Source: Collinsella aerofaciens (GTDB taxonomy: Bacteria > Actinomycetota > Coriobacteriia > Coriobacteriales > Coriobacteriaceae). Taken from it: DNA of 64,000 bases. The translations under genes were made by a program, and so were the position numbers. The notes under the pieces are model-generated. The model was not told the origin of the DNA. It was given only the letters and a program-made list of their open reading frames with translations, and made no database searches. This document shows, one piece after another, positions 8,052 through 17,075 of the stretch (positions within the stretch are counted from its first letter, which is position 1; the number at the start of each line of letters is the position of its first letter). The stretch is from contig NZ_JADMSU010000006.1 of the NCBI RefSeq assembly GCF_015561195.1, forward strand, positions 62,001 to 126,000, read 5' to 3'.

Positions 8052-10709
8052 TTAGGCGCCGAGCGCGGTCTTAGCGGCCGCGAGGGCATCGGCGATGCCG
8101 GCGGCGTTTTTGCCACCGGCCTGGGCCATGTTGGGACGGCCGCCACCGCGACCGTCGACCAGGCCCGCGATCTGCTTGATCACGTTGCCGGCGTGGAAAC
8201 CGGCCTTAACGGCGTCATCGGAACCGGCGGCGAGCAGGGCCGGGGTGCCCTTCTCGGTCACGCTGGCGACGACGCAGGCGACGGGACCGGCGACCTTCTG
8301 GTGCACGGTATCCCAGACGTTGCGCAGGTCGGCAGCCTCAAGGCCCTGGAGCTCAGTGACGACGAGCTTGTAGCCGTCGAGCTCGACGGCGCCCTCGATG
8401 GCGTTGGAGATAGCATCGGAGGAACCACCGGTCAGCGCCTTCTTGAGCTTGTTGGACGTCTCGCGCAGCTCGGCCTGCAGGTTCTCCACGCGGGTGGGAA
8501 CCTCATCCACGCGGCACTTGAGCGCAGCAGCAGCGGCGTCGACGAGCGCCAGACGGTCGGCCATGTAATCGAGAGCGCCCTTGGAGGTCACGGCCTCGAT
8601 ACGGCGGACGTTGGAGCCCGTGGAGGACTCGGAGATGATCTTGAACAGACCGATCTCGGCGGTGTTGGCGGCATGCGTACCACCGCAGAGCTCGCGGGAG
8701 AACGGCTGGTCCTCGGCGCCCACGGAGACAACGCGGACGACGTCGCCATACTTCTCGCCAAACAGGGCGACAGCACCGGCGGCCTTGGCCTCGTCGATGC
8801 CCATGACGCGGGTAACGACCGGCTTGGAGGCGAAGATCTGCTGGTTGACCAGGTCCTCGACAGCCTTGAGCTGCTCGGAGGACAGGGCCTCGAAGTGCGT
8901 GAAGTCAAAGCGCAGGTGCTCGGGCGTCACCAGCGAGCCAGCCTGGGAGACATGCTCGCCCAGGACCTGCTTAAGCGCGGCGTCGAGCAGGTGCGTGGCG
9001 GTGTGGTTGCGGCGCAGGAAACCACGGCGCTCGGCGTCGAGCGCGGCGGTCACAGTAGCACCGACGGTCAGCGTGCCCTCGGCAACGTGCGCGACGTGAG
9101 CATACAGGCCATTGTGGTTCTTGGTGTCTGCAACAGTTAGCGCGACGCCCTCGGCGGAAAGCTCGCCAGCATCGCCCTGCTGGCCACCCATCTCGGCGTA
9201 GAACGGCGTGCGGTCGAGCACGACCTCGACGTCCTCGCCGGCGGCAGCGGACTCGACGGACTCGCCGTTGCGAACGATGGCGACAACCTTAGCGCCCTCG
9301 ATGACGTCGTTGTCATAGCCGTCGAACTCGGTCGCGGCAACCTTATCGGAAAGCTCGACCCACACGTCGTTGAAGCTGCCCCAGGCGTCGCCCTTGGCGT
9401 TGGCGCGGGCGCGGGCCTTCTGGTCCTCCATGCAAGCGGTGAAGCCGTCCATATCGACGTCATGACCAGCGGTGCCGGCGATCTCGACAGTCAGGTCAAT
9501 GGGGAAACCAAAGGTGTCGTGCAGCTTAAAGGCAACGTCGCCCGGAAGGACAGCGCCGTCGGCGAGCGCGGCCAGGGCCTCGTCCAGGTAAACGCGGCCG
9601 TTGTCGAGCGTCGTGGAGAAACGCTCCTCCTCGGAGGCGACGATGCCCTTAACGAGCGCGACGTTTTTGAGCAGCTCGGGATAGGCCTCGCCCATCTGAG
9701 CGTTGACCTCGTCGATGAACTTGGTCAGGAAGGCACCCTCAATGCCCAGCAGGCGACCGTGGAACACAGCGCGGCGGAGCAGGCGGCGAAGGACATACTC
9801 GCGGCCCTCGTTACCAGGCAGGATGCCGTCCGAGATCATAAAGTCGACGGCACGGGAGTGATCCGCGATGATGCGCAGGGAGCGGCTGGCGCCGGAGTAA
9901 TCGTCGGCGTCATAGGTCTTGCCGCTGATCTCCTCACCGAGCTTGATGAGGTGCTGCATCAGATCGCCGTCGTAGTTAGCGGTCTTGTGCTGCATGATAG
10001 CGGCCATGCGCTCCAGACCCATACCCGTATCGAGGTTACGGTGCGGCAGCTCCGGCATGGAGCCATCCTCCTGGCGGTCGTACTGGGTAAACACGAGGTT
10101 CCAGAACTCAAGGAAGCGGTCGCAGTCGCAGCCGGGCTTGCAGTCGGGGCTGCCGCAACCGACCTCCTCGCCCATGTCAAAGTAGATCTCGGAGCACGGA
10201 CCGCAGGGACCAGTGGGGCCAGCGGCCCAGAAGTTGTCGTCCTCGCCCAGGCGGGAGATGTGGTCCTCGGCAACGCCCAGGGAGCGCCACACGTCATGGG
10301 TCTCGTCGTCCTCGGTAAAGACGGTGAAGTACAGGCGATCGAGCGGCAGCTTGAACTCCTTGGTGATGAGCTCAAAGGCCCAAGCGCAGGCCTGCTGCTT
10401 GGAGACGCCGCCAAAGGAGAAGTCGCCGAGCATCTCGAAGAAGGACAGGTGACGGCCGTCCTCGCCAATGCAATCGATGTCGTTGGTGCGGACGCACTTC
10501 TGGCAGGAGATCGCGCCGATCTCCTTCATGGTCTTCTTGCCCTGGTAATACTCCTTAAACTGGTTCATGCCGGCGTTGGCAAGCAGCAGCGAAGGATCGT
10601 CGGGAACGAGAGATGAAGAAGGATAGAGCTTAAGACCGCGCTCCTCAAAGAAGTTGAGGAACTTAGAGCGAATCTCGGCCGTAGTCATTGACGGGTAGTC
10701 AGCACTCAT
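8052..10709 (-). CDS. alaS: Alanyl-tRNA synthetase
   Basis: Class II synthetase charging tRNA-Ala, 885 residues. Visible: the start TTAEIRSKFLNFFEERG, class II motif 2/3 regions, the editing-domain HTATHLL and CGGTHAANT zinc motifs, and the C-terminal DHHA1-type end GGGRPNMAQAGG. A Cys-rich insert (EVGCGSPDCKPGCDCDRF, about residue 180-200) lies between the catalytic motifs. The start at 10709 (MSADYPSM) has AGGAG 10 bases upstream; Met at 10688 is an alternative. It probably heads the alaS-ruvX-mltG-yqeG-aroK transcript. Confidence 0.96.
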   Translation of the reverse strand: MSADYPSMTTAEIRSKFLNFFEERGLKLYPSSSLVPDDPSLLLANAGMNQFKEYYQGKKTMKEIGAISCQKCVRTNDIDCIGEDGRHLSFFEMLGDFSFGGVSKQQACAWAFELITKEFKLPLDRLYFTVFTEDDETHDVWRSLGVAEDHISRLGEDDNFWAAGPTGPCGPCSEIYFDMGEEVGCGSPDCKPGCDCDRFLEFWNLVFTQYDRQEDGSMPELPHRNLDTGMGLERMAAIMQHKTANYDGDLMQHLIKLGEEISGKTYDADDYSGASRSLRIIADHSRAVDFMISDGILPGNEGREYVLRRLLRRAVFHGRLLGIEGAFLTKFIDEVNAQMGEAYPELLKNVALVKGIVASEEERFSTTLDNGRVYLDEALAALADGAVLPGDVAFKLHDTFGFPIDLTVEIAGTAGHDVDMDGFTACMEDQKARARANAKGDAWGSFNDVWVELSDKVAATEFDGYDNDVIEGAKVVAIVRNGESVESAAAGEDVEVVLDRTPFYAEMGGQQGDAGELSAEGVALTVADTKNHNGLYAHVAHVAEGTLTVGATVTAALDAERRGFLRRNHTATHLLDAALKQVLGEHVSQAGSLVTPEHLRFDFTHFEALSSEQLKAVEDLVNQQIFASKPVVTRVMGIDEAKAAGAVALFGEKYGDVVRVVSVGAEDQPFSRELCGGTHAANTAEIGLFKIISESSTGSNVRRIEAVTSKGALDYMADRLALVDAAAAALKCRVDEVPTRVENLQAELRETSNKLKKALTGGSSDAISNAIEGAVELDGYKLVVTELQGLEAADLRNVWDTVHQKVAGPVACVVASVTEKGTPALLAAGSDDAVKAGFHAGNVIKQIAGLVDGRGGGRPNMAQAGGKNAAGIADALAAAKTALGA

Positions 10710-10755
10710 AGAGGGAATCTCCTCGGTTTCACATCGAAACAGTTCAAACGTAACG

Positions 10756-10783
10756 ATATTACCATCCCACCGCGCAAGTGCAA
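10756..10783 (-). promoter_or_regulatory. Candidate alaS promoter
   Basis: On the minus strand TTGCAC (10778-10783), a 16-base spacer and TAATAT (10756-10761), ending about 47 bases before the alaS start and just downstream of a terminator. Confidence 0.6.
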
Positions 10784-10811
10784 AAAAGAGGGCCGCCAAA
10801 CGGCGACCCTC
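10782..10811 (-). terminator. Intrinsic terminator upstream of alaS
   Basis: Arms GAGGG/CCCTC plus CGCC/GGCG (10788-10811) around an AAAC loop (one A-C mismatch), followed on the minus strand by six T. It lies before the alaS promoter and insulates it from leftward read-through. Confidence 0.7.
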
Positions 10812-10848
10812 CAGCGAAAGTGCACGTTATATAGGACTATGCAATCCT

Positions 10849-10877
10849 TTGAAAAAAGGCTGCTGTAGAATTACATA
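10849..10877 (+). promoter_or_regulatory. Candidate promoter of the small membrane protein gene
   Basis: TTGAAA (10849-10854), a 17-base spacer and TACATA (10872-10877), 26 bases before the ATG at 10904. Confidence 0.6.
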
Positions 10878-10903
10878 TAAGGGTCACCGATAAGGAGCGA
10901 TCA

Positions 10904-11143
10904 ATGAAAAGCAAACGATTTGTCCTGAATGCACTTCTGGTAGTAGCACTTTTAGCGCTCTTGGCCTTCTCCTGCTGGTACGCAATCCAACCAGCATTTG
11001 GCTACGCATTGTATGCAGTAATGTCCGGCGATAAGGCTTATTACACTCTGCGCACAATTGACGTTCTCTTTTTCTATGTAGCCGGCCCCTTATCAATCGC
11101 TTTGCTCGCGTTTCTTGTCATTTACAACTTCAAGAAACGTTAA
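10904..11143 (+). CDS. Small two-helix membrane protein of unknown function
   Basis: A 79-residue protein I do not recognise. It has a basic start (MKSKR), a first hydrophobic helix (about residues 8-27, ALLVVALLALLAFSCWYAI), a short polar loop with SGDKAYYTLRTID, a second helix (about 53-74) and a basic end (NFKKR), so both termini are probably cytoplasmic. Evidence that it is real: AAGGAG 7 bases before the ATG and a well-formed promoter at 10849-10877. It is divergent from alaS and ends 6 bases before the stop of the convergent AI-2E family transporter. Codon use is less GC-rich than its neighbours. Confidence 0.72.
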   Translation: MKSKRFVLNALLVVALLALLAFSCWYAIQPAFGYALYAVMSGDKAYYTLRTIDVLFFYVAGPLSIALLAFLVIYNFKKR

Positions 11144-11149
11144 TAGGAC

Positions 11150-12562
11150 CTATTTAGAATCCGAATCGTCCATGGAGCCGTCGATGCCGGTTTTGGTATC
11201 GTCGTCCGTGTTGGAGTCATCGTCCTTGGCAAAGGGGTTCTTGAAGAAGCCCGTGGCATCGGGCTGCAGGTCCGAAAGCTTGATCCAAGGATTATCGAGC
11301 TCGGTCTTGGGCATAGCTTTAGCCTCGGGCGCAGTCTCGTTACCGATCAGCTCGGACTCATAGATGAACGTATCGTCCCCAAGCGCGTCGTAGGCGGCGA
11401 CCGGGTTGCCCTCGGCATCGCGATACGGCGTGCCCTTAAACACGGCGCCGTCATAGGCAACAAGCTGGCGGCCGGTCTCATTCTCGAAGTAGTACACAAA
11501 GATGCCCTTGAGGGCCGCACACAGCGGGATAGCAATAATCATGCCGATGGGGCCCATGAGTGCCGAGCCAATAACGAGCGCCGTGAGGCTCATGATGGGA
11601 TGCACCTGCACCGAGCTCTGCATGACCTTGGGCGAAATCACGTTATCGGTGACGTTTTGCGCGACCATCGTCACGATGAGCGTCCACAACGCCAACATGG
11701 GGCTGAACATGAAACCGAGCACTGTGGCGATTGCCGCGCTCACCCAGGGGCCGACGACCGGAACCAAATGCATGATGCCGGTAAAAATAGCCATGAGCGC
11801 CGCATACGGATGGCCGATAATCATAAAACCGATAAAAGCGAGGAAACCACCGCAGATGGACGTCACGACCATACCGCGCATGTAGCCGCCGACAGAGCGA
11901 GAAAGGATGGCGACCATAAAGCGGTACGAAGTCTCCTTCTCCTGACCGATGATGGTGCAAATCTCGTGGTGCATGCGAGGGTAGTCGCAGGCCATCCAGT
12001 AGGCAAGCACCAGACCAAGGAAGATCACGAACAGCTGCGAGGCCGTATTGGTGATGAGCGGGAACACACCGCGGCCAAGCTCGGCAGCGATCTGAGACAC
12101 ATACTTCGATGCCACGGTAACCAGCGACGAAAGATTATCGTCCAAATACTCCATGAGCGGCGTGTTGTTGAGCGTCTTGACATGCGAGACCATCTCGTTG
12201 AGGTCGCCACCCGCAACACGAAGCTGCTCGGGCAGGCGGCTCAGGACTTCCATGATCTGACCAAAGAGAATCGGCGACAAGATGCAAACGACACCGACGA
12301 GCACGGCAACAACAACAATAAGCGCGATAAGCGAACCGATGCTGCGATTCACGCCATGGTGCTCGAGCCAATTAGTGATCGGGGACATCACAAAAGCAAT
12401 GATGGAGCCGACGGCAAGAAACTCAATAACCGGTGCCAGGATGCCCATAAGGTTAAAGATGACAGCAGCAATAACAATGCAGCCGACAACAGCCCAAATG
12501 CGCAGCGTCAGAATGCGGGTGTCGCGCAGCGCGCGATCGGTTTGTTGGGGGTGCTCACTCAT
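11150..12562 (-). CDS. AI-2E family transporter (PerM/YtvI-like)
   Basis: Polytopic membrane protein of 470 residues. It has about seven or eight hydrophobic segments, including LMGILAPVIEFLAVGSIIAFV near the N-terminus, the family segment HLVPVVGPWVSA, and VISPKVMQSSVQVHP followed by IGMIIAIPLCAALKG. Members export small molecules or act as ion antiporters, and the substrate cannot be told here. The acidic cytoplasmic C-terminus (DDDSNTDDDTKTG) is unusually long. The start ATG overlaps the sigma-factor stop as ATGA, so it is translated with the sigma gene and may belong to its regulon. Confidence 0.88.
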   Translation of the reverse strand: MSEHPQQTDRALRDTRILTLRIWAVVGCIVIAAVIFNLMGILAPVIEFLAVGSIIAFVMSPITNWLEHHGVNRSIGSLIALIVVVAVLVGVVCILSPILFGQIMEVLSRLPEQLRVAGGDLNEMVSHVKTLNNTPLMEYLDDNLSSLVTVASKYVSQIAAELGRGVFPLITNTASQLFVIFLGLVLAYWMACDYPRMHHEICTIIGQEKETSYRFMVAILSRSVGGYMRGMVVTSICGGFLAFIGFMIIGHPYAALMAIFTGIMHLVPVVGPWVSAAIATVLGFMFSPMLALWTLIVTMVAQNVTDNVISPKVMQSSVQVHPIMSLTALVIGSALMGPIGMIIAIPLCAALKGIFVYYFENETGRQLVAYDGAVFKGTPYRDAEGNPVAAYDALGDDTFIYESELIGNETAPEAKAMPKTELDNPWIKLSDLQPDATGFFKNPFAKDDDSNTDDDTKTGIDGSMDDSDSK

Positions 12563-13350
12563 GAACGAACCATCACTCCGTCGGGGTCGATCTTGTCCTG
12601 AATCTTCTTAAGCGTGCGGCGCAGCAGGCGCGAAACCTGGACCTGCGATATACCCAGCTTCTTGGCAATCTCGATCTGGGTCATGCCCTTTACAAAGCGC
12701 AGCTCGATAACCTCGCGCTCGCGCGGCGAGAAATCACGGATGGCTTCCTCGATCACCAAGCGGTCATCGGTAAAGTCGAGCTCATTGTCGTCGTCGGCGT
12801 AGCGATCGAGAATCGAGGGGGCATCGTCGGAATCGGACGCACCAGGAGCCTCGATGGGCACCGAGGTATAGGCCGAAGACGATTCCATAGCCTCGAGGAC
12901 CTCATCGACGGTCACATCTAGATACTCAGCGATTTCCTCAACCTTGGGCGAGCGTTGCAACTCGTTGGTGAGCTTGTCGGTGGCCTGGTTAACCTTAGCC
13001 GAGAGCTCCTGCAGACGGCGCGGAACGCGCACGCTCCAGCCCTTATCGCGGAAATGACGCTTGATCTCGCCCAGAATGGTGGGCGTGGCAAACGTGGTGA
13101 ACTCGAGACCGCGCTCGGGGTCAAAACGATCAATCGCCTTGAGCAGGCCCAGATAACCAACCTGCATCAGGTCGTCGAGCGGCTCGCCGCGGTTCTTAAA
13201 TTTGTTGGCAAGAAACCTTACCAGGTTCATATGGGACATAACGAGCTGCTCGCGAGCGTCCGGATCACCGGTCTCTTTATAGCGACGAAACAGCTCGCGG
13301 GTTTTCTCCTTGTCCCAAGCGGTCTTACCGCTCCGGGAACGTTCGGTCAT
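12559..13350 (-). CDS. RNA polymerase sigma factor of the SigB/SigF/SigG group
   Basis: Group 3 sigma-70 factor, 263 residues. Region 2 is clear (NLVRFLANKFKNRGEPLDDLMQVGYLGLLKAIDRFDPERG, FTTFATPTILGEIKRHFRDKGW), region 3 reads VRVPRRLQEL, and region 4 ends with the helix-turn-helix MTQIEIAKKLGISQVQVSRLL. The order 2-3-4 and the GEIKRHFRD block place it with SigB/SigF, the general stress or sporulation class. The gene before it encodes an RsbW-like protein (2-base gap) and the one after overlaps it (ATGA), as in partner-switch operons, although no anti-anti-sigma gene is present here. Confidence 0.93.
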   Translation of the reverse strand: MTERSRSGKTAWDKEKTRELFRRYKETGDPDAREQLVMSHMNLVRFLANKFKNRGEPLDDLMQVGYLGLLKAIDRFDPERGLEFTTFATPTILGEIKRHFRDKGWSVRVPRRLQELSAKVNQATDKLTNELQRSPKVEEIAEYLDVTVDEVLEAMESSSAYTSVPIEAPGASDSDDAPSILDRYADDDNELDFTDDRLVIEEAIRDFSPREREVIELRFVKGMTQIEIAKKLGISQVQVSRLLRRTLKKIQDKIDPDGVMVRS

Positions 13351-13351
13351 A

Positions 13352-13729
13352 TTAGATATCCGCCTTGAGGTCGAGGGAAAGCGTCAGGGGCGCCGAAGTC
13401 TTTTCGTAGGAATCGCACACGCTCGCCAAAATGAGCTCGGCATACACGGCAGCCTGGTCATCCTCGTCGACAGCGGCCTGATCGCCAAAGGTAAAGGTCA
13501 TGCCAACGTGAGACTCATCGACATCGAACCTGATCGTAATGTCATCGGAATTAACCGCCGTGCAGCCAAAGATGAAGGCTTCCTCGGCCGCCATACGAAT
13601 ATCCTCGATGCGATCGACGGACATGGAGCACAGCGCACCAACGTTTGCGGCCGTCATACGCACCAGGCGCGCCAGACGTGGGTCCCCGGCAACGGTCAGC
13701 GTGATGGGGCAGGTTGCTTCGCTACTCAT
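13352..13729 (-). CDS. RsbW-like (anti-sigma) protein with a degenerate ATP-binding site
   Basis: A 125-residue protein with the size and fold pattern of the RsbW/SpoIIAB GHKL anti-sigma family (PRLARLVRMTAANVGALCSMSVDRIEDIRMAAEEAFIFG). Its position directly upstream of the sigma gene supports an anti-sigma role. The motifs for ATP are weak: the N-box, normally EAxxNA, reads EAFIFG without the Asn, and no DxGxG box is found (FTFGDQAAVDEDD instead). It may therefore bind sigma without kinase activity, or it may be a diverged regulator. The start at 13729 has GAGGAG 8 bases upstream and overlaps the DUF948 stop by 8 bases. Confidence 0.7.
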   Translation of the reverse strand: MSSEATCPITLTVAGDPRLARLVRMTAANVGALCSMSVDRIEDIRMAAEEAFIFGCTAVNSDDITIRFDVDESHVGMTFTFGDQAAVDEDDQAAVYAELILASVCDSYEKTSAPLTLSLDLKADI

Positions 13730-14312
13730 CGCAGGACTCCTCGGAGGTCTGGGCGGGTGTGTAGGTGTAATACTGAGTCGGCTTGCCAACAGGCTTCTGG
13801 CCATAATCGTCGCCCGCGGCGGCCTCGTCCCCAGCTTCGCCAATCAGAACGCGCTCGGTCGGCTGCTCGGCTTCGGCGGCAGCGGAAAGCTTGCGCTCGG
13901 CGTCGGCCGCGGGAGCCTTCACCTTGTTAATGAGTTTCTGCACGGCACCTGCCGCAGAATCAGTCACGCTCGACACAGCATTGCTGGCCTCTGCCATGCT
14001 GCCTGTAACCTCGGAAATGTCGCGAACCACGGCCTCAACTTCTACGAGATTAGAGGTAAGGGCGTCGACGGCGGTCTTGCTCGACTTAAGCAGCGGCTCA
14101 ATCTGGGCAAGTGCCGGCGTAAGCTCGTCGACAGCGCCGTCGAGCTTTGCCACCACCGGCTGCGCCTCGGCGATGGTGTTGTTGAGGTCGCTCACCGTCT
14201 TGTCGAGCGAATCAACGACAGTGCGGGTCTTGCGCAGGGTAAGCGCGAGCTCAACGATGGCCCACACGCCGGCAATGGCAAGCACCAGCAGGGCAATTTG
14301 AATGGGACTCAT
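13722..14312 (-). CDS. DUF948-containing membrane-anchored coiled-coil protein
   Basis: A 196-residue protein with an N-terminal transmembrane helix (IQIALLVLAIAGVWAIVELAL, residues 4-24). A long amphipathic heptad region follows, of the DUF948 type (TRTVVDSLDKTVSDLNNTIAEAQPVV), repeated through residue ~130, and then a charged C-terminal tail. Similar proteins (B. subtilis YtxG) are general-stress proteins. Here it is the first gene of the operon with the RsbW-like protein and the sigma factor, which supports a stress-related role. GGAGG stands 6 bases before the ATG. Confidence 0.8.
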   Translation of the reverse strand: MSPIQIALLVLAIAGVWAIVELALTLRKTRTVVDSLDKTVSDLNNTIAEAQPVVAKLDGAVDELTPALAQIEPLLKSSKTAVDALTSNLVEVEAVVRDISEVTGSMAEASNAVSSVTDSAAGAVQKLINKVKAPAADAERKLSAAAEAEQPTERVLIGEAGDEAAAGDDYGQKPVGKPTQYYTYTPAQTSEESCDE

Positions 14313-14386
14313 ACAAGCCTCCCAAAGGAATCGAAATACAGACGTTGTTCATGGTACCCCAAAGGGGACGGAAGATTCCCAAAAGC

Positions 14387-15742
14387 TTACTTTGGCGCCC
14401 TGCCGCTACGGTCGCGATCGCTTTGCTCCACACGCCATTCTTCCCAACCGCGGCCGGCAGGCTGCCAAAAGGCACCACGCTCCAGGCCTTCGGGCAAATA
14501 GCGCTGGTCGACCCAACCTTCGGGATAATCGTGTGGGTACTTGTATACACCGTACTCGTCGCTGCCGGGACGGTGACGATCGCGAAGATAACTGGGCACC
14601 TCGCGCAATCCGCTACTATGGATATCGGCCAGCGCCGCATCGATCGAAGCCTCGCACGCGTTGGATTTAGGCGCCAAGCACACATAGAGTGCAGCCTGAG
14701 CCAGGTTAATGCGGCACTCGGGATAGCCAATGACCTCGGCAGACTTAAACGCGGCTTGCGCCACCAAAAGTGCCTGCGGATCGGCATTGCCAACATCCTC
14801 AGAAGCCTGAATCATAATGCGGCGAGCGATAAACTTAGGATCCTCCCCCGCGTCGATCATGCGCGCGAGCCAATAGATCGTGGCATCGGGGTCGCTGCCG
14901 CGCATGGACTTGATGAACGCACTGATAATGTCATAGTGCATGTCACCGTTTTTGTCATACGAAAAACCGCGGCGTGGGTTGGCAATCTTCACGTCATCGA
15001 CGGTGATGGGATAACGCTCCCCTGCCGCCGGCGCCGGCGTCCCCTCGGTATCGGGACGCGTGACGGCGATCTCGCTCGCAAGCTCGAGCGTCGTGAGCGC
15101 CGAACGAGCGTCGCCCGCAGCCAGCGTGCAAATGGTCTTGACCGCATCATCATCGGCAGAGAACTTTCCGTTCAAGCCCTGCGGCGCCTCGAGCGCACGC
15201 TCGATCAGCATGGCGATATCCTCGTCCTTGAGGTGCTCAAGCTCCACCACGCGACCGCGTGAGAGCAACGCCGAGTTGACCTCGAAGTACGGGTTCTCGG
15301 TCGTGGCGCCGATCATAATGACGGTACGGTTCTCAACCGCATGCAGCAACGCATCCTGTTGCGACTTCGAAAAGCGATGAATCTCGTCGATGAATAGAAT
15401 GGTGCGACGGTCGTAGGTATTCAGGCGCGTCTTGGCCTCGTCAATCACGCGGCGCAAGTCCTTCACGGTGCCCGTCACGGCGCTGACCTCGACAAACTCG
15501 CTCTTGGTATGGTTGGCGATAATGTGGGCCAGCGTCGTCTTGCCTGTACCGGCCGGCCCGTACAGAATCACGCTCGACAGCACGTCGTGCTCAATCGCGG
15601 CACGCAGCCATGAGCCCTTACCGACGGCCTTTTGCTGGCCCACGTACTCATCAAGCGTGTTGGGGCGCATGCGCACCGCAAGCGGCGCATTCTGAAAGGA
15701 GCGCTCGCGCGTCGAAGCAGAAAAAAGGTCGTCCATAGCCAT
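14387..15742 (-). CDS. rarA: Replication-associated recombination protein RarA (MgsA)
   Basis: AAA+ clamp-loader-like ATPase acting at stalled forks, about 451 residues. Walker A is GPAGTGKTTLAH (about residues 56-66), Walker B ILFIDEIHRFSKSQQDALL, sensor 1 GATTENP, and the C-terminal MgsA domain contains FIARRIMIQASEDVGNADP. The N-terminus (MAMDDLF, RPNTLDEYVGQQ) is typical. The start is uncertain among closely spaced ATGs at 15751, 15742 and 15736; none has a strong ribosome binding site. It lies downstream of dgt. Confidence 0.92.
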   Translation of the reverse strand: MAMDDLFSASTRERSFQNAPLAVRMRPNTLDEYVGQQKAVGKGSWLRAAIEHDVLSSVILYGPAGTGKTTLAHIIANHTKSEFVEVSAVTGTVKDLRRVIDEAKTRLNTYDRRTILFIDEIHRFSKSQQDALLHAVENRTVIMIGATTENPYFEVNSALLSRGRVVELEHLKDEDIAMLIERALEAPQGLNGKFSADDDAVKTICTLAAGDARSALTTLELASEIAVTRPDTEGTPAPAAGERYPITVDDVKIANPRRGFSYDKNGDMHYDIISAFIKSMRGSDPDATIYWLARMIDAGEDPKFIARRIMIQASEDVGNADPQALLVAQAAFKSAEVIGYPECRINLAQAALYVCLAPKSNACEASIDAALADIHSSGLREVPSYLRDRHRPGSDEYGVYKYPHDYPEGWVDQRYLPEGLERGAFWQPAGRGWEEWRVEQSDRDRSGRAPK

Positions 15743-15796
15743 CCCGTGCATCAATCAAAATCGTTGTTGACCAACAGTATACCGAAAGGATACGAA

Positions 15797-17044
15797 CTAC
15801 CGTTCGTTAATATAAGTACGGTGCGGAAACTTTAAACCCGGGAACAACTTACTCGTCAGCTCGCAGAAATAGCCATCCGTCATGCTCGCAATGTAATCCA
15901 CCACGGCTTGGTCCTTATCGTCCTGCCATGCATAGGTACGGTCGTAGTAGGAAAGCTGCTGCTCAATGCGCGAAATATGATGCTTAAAGATATACGAAGA
16001 CTCGTCGCCTTTATTTAGATCCTGCAGACAACGGTCGTAGAGCTTTTCGAACGCCTCGCGCAGCTCCGCCTCGGAATCGCCCTCGATGCCGCCCTTACTG
16101 TAGATCTTCTCGTAATTCTCCCGCTTGGCCCGGCGGATTTCCTTGAACAGGTCCTCGCTCATCTCGATACGCGGTTTGCCGTAGCTATGCTCCACGATAT
16201 CAATGGAAGCGTGCGTGAGGATCCAACTGTTGTAGGCACCGTCCCGGCCATCATCAAAAGCGTCGGGCGAAAGCAGGCCCGCCGCGATCGCATCCTGACG
16301 GTCACGACCGACGTAGGCAAGAATATCCGAGATGCGAACGACGCAGCCCTCGAGCGTCATGGGACGCAGGTGCTCAATGGCGCCATAGCCCTTGGCAATG
16401 CAGTCCTCGACGGTTAGGTCAAACTGATTAAAGGAACCCATGTCCGAGAGCTCAAAAACACGCTGCTCGTACTCGCCGTTATGGCACAGCACACCGTCGA
16501 GCGTCTGGAGCGAAACGTTGCGACCGTACAGGGCATCGAGCACGCGCACCGACTGCACGTTATGGAAAAAGAAGCGGCCGGTACGCTCATGATAGATATC
16601 GTTGAGGAAGCGCTCGCCGGCATGGCCGAAGGGCGTATGTCCCAAGTCATGGCCCAAACCAATTGCCTCAATCAGATCGCAGTTGAGCCCCAGGGCGCGA
16701 CCGATATCGCGCGCAATGCGCGAGACAAGCTGCACGTGCAAACCGCGGCGCGACAGATCATCATTGCTGCGGAAGCTAAAGACCTGTGTTTTACCAGCAT
16801 ATCGGGCATACGCGGGCAGATGGAGAATCTTTTCGGCATCGCGCATAAATGCCGGACGCATGAGCGTGCCCTCGTCTGCGGCTCGATCAATGCGTCGGAT
16901 GACCTGGTCGTCACCGCATCGATAAGGATTAACCACACCCGAGGCGCGGTCGGCAGCGATATGCTCGACCAGCTCGGGCGACAACGCCGCGGGAATGCGA
17001 TCCATACGAGCCTTGATGGCGGCTGTCTGTTGATTGATTGCCAT
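15797..17044 (-). CDS. dgt: Deoxyguanosinetriphosphate triphosphohydrolase (dGTPase-like)
   Basis: HD-domain hydrolase converting dGTP or other dNTPs to the nucleoside and triphosphate. Its 415 residues contain R(S/T) motif VFSFRSNDDLSRRGLHVQLV, the HD metal motif GLGHDLGHTPFGHAGE (about residues 118-132), a later CHNGEYEQ His, and Asp in VRISDILAYVGRD. This is the type 1 / dGTPase-like arrangement. The start at 17044 has AAGGAG 7 bases upstream. It follows the prepilin peptidase by 31 bases in the same direction. Confidence 0.93.
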   Translation of the reverse strand: MAINQQTAAIKARMDRIPAALSPELVEHIAADRASGVVNPYRCGDDQVIRRIDRAADEGTLMRPAFMRDAEKILHLPAYARYAGKTQVFSFRSNDDLSRRGLHVQLVSRIARDIGRALGLNCDLIEAIGLGHDLGHTPFGHAGERFLNDIYHERTGRFFFHNVQSVRVLDALYGRNVSLQTLDGVLCHNGEYEQRVFELSDMGSFNQFDLTVEDCIAKGYGAIEHLRPMTLEGCVVRISDILAYVGRDRQDAIAAGLLSPDAFDDGRDGAYNSWILTHASIDIVEHSYGKPRIEMSEDLFKEIRRAKRENYEKIYSKGGIEGDSEAELREAFEKLYDRCLQDLNKGDESSYIFKHHISRIEQQLSYYDRTYAWQDDKDQAVVDYIASMTDGYFCELTSKLFPGLKFPHRTYINER

Positions 17045-17075
17045 GGCATGCTCCTTAAAAAGGGCGCGCAAACGG

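Noticed and set aside
10684-10815. T-box or attenuator in the alaS leader
   Set aside because: The terminator lies upstream of the best promoter, and no GGGTGG-type T-box or specifier loop is visible.
14313-14386. SigF-type promoter (GTTT..GGGTAT) before the DUF948 gene
   Set aside because: A GGGTAC is present, but no -35 element stands at the right distance; evidence is too thin to call.
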